Assembly (NCBI GenBank): GCA_020341875.1
Contig: CP070839.1
Coordinates: 1,707,408-1,717,902 of the forward strand
DNA from: Candidatus Zixiibacteriota bacterium
GTDB taxonomy: Bacteria; Zixibacteria; MSB-5A5; SM1-73
DNA length: 10,495 nt
Direction of reading: 5' to 3'
Below the pieces are notes generated by a model. That model was given only the letters and a program-made list of their open reading frames with translations. It did no database searches and was not told where the DNA came from. The stretch's first letter is position 1. Every line of letters begins with the position of its first letter. Positions 8,352 through 10,495 of the stretch are shown here, piece after piece. The position numbers and the translations under genes are program-made.

Positions 8352-8400
8352 CAGCCGAAAGGCTGCCTGCGTCGTTGTCCCCGTCGGGTGCGAATCACCC
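8352..8400 (+). promoter_or_regulatory. Two palindromes just upstream of the sigma-54 promoter, candidate activator sites
   Basis: CAGCC-GAAA-GGCTG (8352-8365) and GGGTG-CGAAT-CACCC (8386-8400) are perfect inverted repeats with 20 bases between them. They lie about 45-60 and 11-25 bases ahead of the -24 element. TTGAGTTA also occurs twice, at 8284-8291 and 8342-8349. NtrC-family proteins bind dyad sites upstream of sigma-54 promoters, often in pairs. The second palindrome is closer to the promoter than most such sites, so it may instead fold in RNA or bind another protein. Assignment to the neighbouring regulator is inference. Confidence 0.4.
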
Positions 8401-8410
8401 CAATCCTGAA

Positions 8411-8426
8411 TGGCACGGGTTTCGCT
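8411..8426 (+). promoter_or_regulatory. Sigma-54 (-24/-12) promoter
   Basis: TGGCACGGGTTTCGCT matches the consensus TGGCACGrNNNTTGCw at every defined position except one (C instead of the second T of TTGC). The invariant GG (-24; 8412-8413) and GC (-12; 8424-8425) have the correct spacing. Transcription should begin near 8437, giving a leader of about 44 bases before the ATG at 8481. Such promoters need an NtrC-type activator, and one is encoded just upstream. It lies inside the extended open frame that begins at ATG 8388 and so argues against that start. Confidence 0.8.
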
Positions 8427-8480
8427 ATAAGCCGGCGTGCAGATGTGAGGCAAGGGTCAGGCAGAAAGGAGGTTAAGGCT

Positions 8481-8834
8481 ATGGCTCGAACTCAACGGAT
8501 AAAAAACCGCAGCAGGCCGGGCACGACACACACGATTGATAAGATAAAAACCAGAGGAGAGGTGAAGGACACAAAAACTCCCCCGAAGCACAGGGCACCC
8601 GAGCAGGCAGAACCTATCTCAAAACAGAGGGAGTGGAAGCTGCTGTATGCACCCTATCCCCTTGGAACTACGGACGACGGTAGCTCACCGGTGAAAGGCT
8701 CCCGAAGAAGGTCCGGCGCCGAGGAGGAGAACTCGGCTAAGCATAAGGGGCTGTGTCGGAACTGCAAGAAACAGAAGACCTGCAAGCTTCCGAAGCCGGA
8801 AGGGGGGGTCTGGCGGTGCGAGGATTACGATTAG
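8481..8834 (+). CDS. Small basic protein with four-cysteine C-terminal motif, function unknown
   Basis: A 117-residue protein that I cannot assign to a named function. The start at 8481 is chosen because AAAGGAGGT (8465-8473) lies 7 bases before it and the sigma-54 promoter lies upstream. The in-frame ATG at 8388 precedes the promoter and would not be transcribed from it. Residues 1-90 are rich in Lys, Arg, Pro and Ser and look mostly disordered. The C-terminus (GLCRNCKKQKTCKLPKPEGG, 90-109, then VWRCEDYD) has Cys 92, 95, 101 and 113, spaced C-x2-C-x5-C-x11-C, which suggests a small zinc- or iron-binding knuckle. I recall similar short proteins ending CxNCxxxxxC...GGVWxCEEY as uncharacterised genes in sulfate reducers and related bacteria; this is memory, not a search. 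A role in regulation or in nucleic-acid or protein binding is possible given its charge. It precedes gdhA by 158 bases. Confidence 0.8.
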   Translation: MARTQRIKNRSRPGTTHTIDKIKTRGEVKDTKTPPKHRAPEQAEPISKQREWKLLYAPYPLGTTDDGSSPVKGSRRRSGAEEENSAKHKGLCRNCKKQKTCKLPKPEGGVWRCEDYD

Positions 8835-8851
8835 AATGAACGGGCACAGTC

Positions 8852-8889
8852 ATCGCTTCCCCCGGGTTCACTCCGGAAGAATTAGCGAT
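8852..8889 (+). other. Hairpin between the small protein gene and gdhA
   Basis: ATCGCT (8852-8857) and AGCGAT (8884-8889) are exact complements. Inside them CTTC pairs with GAAG and CCGG with CCGG around the loop GTTCACT, giving an interrupted stem of about 12 bp. No T-run follows, so it is not a typical intrinsic terminator. It could be an attenuator, an mRNA-stabilising or processing element, or a partial transcription barrier that sets the ratio of the two products. Confidence 0.4.
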
Positions 8890-8935
8890 TGGCAGAAAGA
8901 ATCGGATATTCGAAAGGTAACATTGACTGATTAAA

Positions 8936-8973
8936 CGTGCTGGCAGTCTGTCCTCAGACGTGGGGCAGGCACG
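8936..8973 (+). promoter_or_regulatory. Stem-loop in the gdhA leader, just before the ribosome binding site
   Basis: Outer arms CGTGC (8936-8940) and GCACG (8969-8973) pair, extended by TG/CA with one bulged G. An inner perfect stem GTCTG-TCCT-CAGAC (8946-8959) caps it. The structure ends 7 bases before the Shine-Dalgarno sequence AAGGAGGT at 8981-8988. The position suits control of translation or mRNA stability. GGCACG at 8968-8973 followed by TTG at 8978 partly resembles a sigma-54 box, but the -12 GC is GA and the start would fall on the ATG. Confidence 0.45.
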
Positions 8974-8992
8974 AAAGTTGAAGGAGGTAATC

Positions 8993-10312
8993 ATGAAAGC
9001 GTCTCCTGCGGACATAGACCGTACGGCTGCTGTGGAAGAGATACCCACGAGGAAAAGCGAAAGCGTGTATGATAACGTGACCAGGCAGTTCGATAAAGCT
9101 GCAGACATGGTTAAACTGGACGAGAACATTCGCAAGATCCTGGCCATGACCACCAATGAGATCATCGTCCATTTTCCGGTGAGGATGGATGATGGCAGGA
9201 TTGAGATGTTCACCGGTTACCGTGTGCAACACAACAACGCGCTGGGTCCCTTCAAAGGGGGATTGCGATTCCACCCAGCAGTTGAAATTGACGAGGTGCG
9301 GGCGCTGGCAACCTGGATGACCTGGAAATCGGCCATAGTCAACATTCCGTTTGGCGGTGCCAAGGGGGGAATCCAGTTGGATCCCTCCAAGTATACCCTA
9401 AAGGAACTGGAACACATCACCCGCCGCTTCACCTTCGCACTGGGCGACAATATCGGGCCGGAGTACGACATCCCGGCACCGGACGTGAACACCACCGCGC
9501 AGATCATGGCCTGGATTCTTGACACCTACCTCTCCACCATGTCGCCACACGAGCGACAGCGCTGCACCCACGTGGTCACCGGCAAGCCCATCGAATCGGG
9601 TGGCAGTCTGGGACGGGATAAAGCAACCGGACAGGGTGTGGTATTCACCATCGAAGAATGGGCCAAGGATCGCGGGTTTGACTTAAGAGGTGCCACCTAT
9701 ACCGTTCAGGGATTTGGTAACGTGGGCTCCTGGACGGCGCGCTTGATGAAGGAGCACGGATCGAAGCTGATCGCAGTTGAGGACGTCAGCGGAGCGGTTG
9801 CTAATCCCGACGGCATTGACCCGGATGAGCTTGTGGATTATGCCAGTAAGAACAAGTGGCTCATCTCCGGTTATCCCAAAGCCGAGCCGATCGATCGCAA
9901 AACCCTTCTGCAGACGGAGGCCGACATCTTCGTCCCCGCGGCCCTGGAGAATCAAATCACCGCGGATACGGCTCCCTGGCTGAAGGTGAAGGTGGTGGCA
10001 GAGGGAGCAAATGGCCCCACCGACCCGGATGGCGATCGCATACTCCGGGAGAAGGGCATCGACATGATCCCCGACATTCTGTGCAATGCCGGCGGGGTGA
10101 TCGTCAGCTACTTCGAATGGCTGCAGAACAAGCGAAGCGAATTCTGGGAGTTAGAAGAGGTGGACTGCAAGCTGCACAAGAAGATCGTGGCCGCATACGG
10201 ACGCGTACGGGATACGGCCAAGAAGTACAAGACGGATTGGCGTACGGCCGCTTACATCGTGGCGCTGGATCACCTGGAGAGGGTCTATAAAGAGCGCGGC
10301 ATATTCCCGTAA
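8993..10312 (+). CDS. gdhA: Glutamate dehydrogenase
   Basis: Catalyses reversible oxidative deamination of glutamate to 2-oxoglutarate and ammonia with NAD(P), linking nitrogen and carbon metabolism in the cytoplasm. The 439 residues fit the short hexameric family. The substrate-binding lysines are in GPFKGG (Lys88), TWKSA (Lys112) and the signature IPFGGAKGGIQLDP (118-131), with catalytic Lys124; the conserved Asp is in PAPDVNT (Asp164). The Rossmann motif is GFGNVG (240-245), followed by acidic residues at the end of the second strand (VEDVSGA), which does not by itself fix NAD or NADP use. AEGANGPT (337-344) and NAGGVIVSYFEW (365-376) are also typical. ATG 8993 is chosen over an in-frame GTG at 8960 because AAGGAGGT lies 4 bases before it. 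It is probably read through from the sigma-54 promoter at 8411, but a separate promoter in the 158-base gap is not excluded: TTGACT at 8923 has no good -10. Confidence 0.96.
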   Translation: MKASPADIDRTAAVEEIPTRKSESVYDNVTRQFDKAADMVKLDENIRKILAMTTNEIIVHFPVRMDDGRIEMFTGYRVQHNNALGPFKGGLRFHPAVEIDEVRALATWMTWKSAIVNIPFGGAKGGIQLDPSKYTLKELEHITRRFTFALGDNIGPEYDIPAPDVNTTAQIMAWILDTYLSTMSPHERQRCTHVVTGKPIESGGSLGRDKATGQGVVFTIEEWAKDRGFDLRGATYTVQGFGNVGSWTARLMKEHGSKLIAVEDVSGAVANPDGIDPDELVDYASKNKWLISGYPKAEPIDRKTLLQTEADIFVPAALENQITADTAPWLKVKVVAEGANGPTDPDGDRILREKGIDMIPDILCNAGGVIVSYFEWLQNKRSEFWELEEVDCKLHKKIVAAYGRVRDTAKKYKTDWRTAAYIVALDHLERVYKERGIFP

Positions 10313-10315
10313 TAA

Positions 10316-10349
10316 CGGCACTCTCTCTTCCCGCGCATCTCTCGTGCCG
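10316..10349 (+). terminator. Weak terminator-like inverted repeat after gdhA
   Basis: CGGCAC (10316-10321) and GTGCCG (10344-10349) are exact complements around a 22-base loop, starting 3 bases after the gdhA stop. A short T-rich tract (GTTTTCTCT) begins about 8 bases after the stem. The loop is long and the tract weak, so intrinsic termination is uncertain, but position and orientation fit. Confidence 0.3.
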
Positions 10350-10408
10350 CGACATCGTTTTCTCTGGACAGATACGGCCAATTCAAGGTCCACTGAAGGT
10401 TGGAGAGA

Positions 10409-10495
10409 GTGAGATCGGGGCTACTTGGAGTTATGTCTGAATCTGACCAACTGCCTCTTAAGCGTTCCTCAAAAAACGGAGGAGTTCAAATATCG
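10409..10495 (+). CDS. Possible 5' end of a further gene, cut by the window edge
   Basis: A frame stays open from GTG 10409 to the window end, with an in-frame ATG at 10433 (MSESDQLPLKRSSKN...). TTGGAG at 10425-10430 lies only 2 bases before that ATG, a poor spacing; TTGGAG at 10400-10405 lies 3 bases before the GTG. GGAGGAG at 10478-10484 is a good Shine-Dalgarno sequence whose start codon could lie just past the edge, in which case this stretch is leader, not coding. With at most 29 codons no product can be named. Confidence 0.25.
   Translation, partial: MRSGLLGVMSESDQLPLKRSSKNGGVQIS

Noticed and set aside
8221..8480. Possible riboswitch (GEMM/c-di-GMP or similar) suggested by the GAAA tetraloop hairpin
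   Set aside because: The hairpins lie upstream of the sigma-54 start site, so they would not be in that mRNA, and the conserved core of known classes is absent.
8967..8982. Sigma-54-like box (AGGCACGAAAGTTGAA) directly before gdhA
   Set aside because: The essential -12 GC is GA, it overlaps the ribosome binding site, and transcription would begin at the start codon.
10334..10349. Sigma-54-like box on the - strand (CGGCACGAGAGATGCG), reading back into gdhA
   Set aside because: GG and GC are correctly spaced, but three other positions mismatch, it overlaps a terminator-like repeat, and no - strand gene follows. An antisense transcript is possible but unsupported.
1..10495. CRISPR array, tRNA, rRNA, insertion sequence or phage genes
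   Set aside because: No regularly spaced repeats, tRNA cloverleaf, rRNA sequence, transposase or phage protein was seen on reading both strands.

Overview
The window comes from a bacterium, probably an uncultivated one. It is moderately GC-rich, every convincing gene is on the + strand, and it carries sigma-54 regulation (an NtrC-type activator with an intact GAFTGA loop, and a near-consensus -24/-12 promoter). That fits a Gram-negative-type lineage such as Desulfobacterota (former Deltaproteobacteria) or an FCB group such as Zixibacteria. This assignment is inference from gene style only; no rRNA or other marker is present.

Layout. 1-424 has no gene. Its first 150 bases are a dense cluster of inverted and direct repeats that looks like an interspersed intergenic repeat, followed by a possible structured leader. 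425-4919 is a three-gene run: a membrane GT-C (ArnT/PMT-like) glycosyltransferase, the single-strand exonuclease RecJ (4-base gap), and the MeaB-type GTPase that protects B12-dependent methylmalonyl-CoA mutase (57-base gap). After a 174-base spacer with a sigma-70-like promoter against the start codon come a soluble NtrB-like histidine kinase with GAF-type sensor regions and, one base later, a sigma-54-dependent response regulator. A 272-base intergenic region follows, holding several perfect palindromes and a near-perfect sigma-54 promoter. It drives a 117-residue protein with a basic N-terminus and a four-cysteine C-terminus, followed by glutamate dehydrogenase behind a hairpin-rich leader. 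The last 183 bases hold a weak terminator-like hairpin and perhaps the start of another gene.

How the genes may work together. The most interesting reading is a self-contained circuit. The kinase (5094-6851) phosphorylates the regulator (6853-8208). The regulator binds palindromes between 8221 and 8400 and activates sigma-54 polymerase at 8411-8426, switching on the small Cys4 protein and possibly gdhA. This would link a cytoplasmic signal to ammonia/glutamate metabolism through a small putative metal-binding protein of unknown function. Kinase-regulator pairing, the promoter and the ribosome binding sites are directly visible; that this regulator acts on this promoter is inference. The promoter also shows that the small gene starts at 8481, not at the upstream in-frame ATG at 8388, which lies ahead of the promoter.
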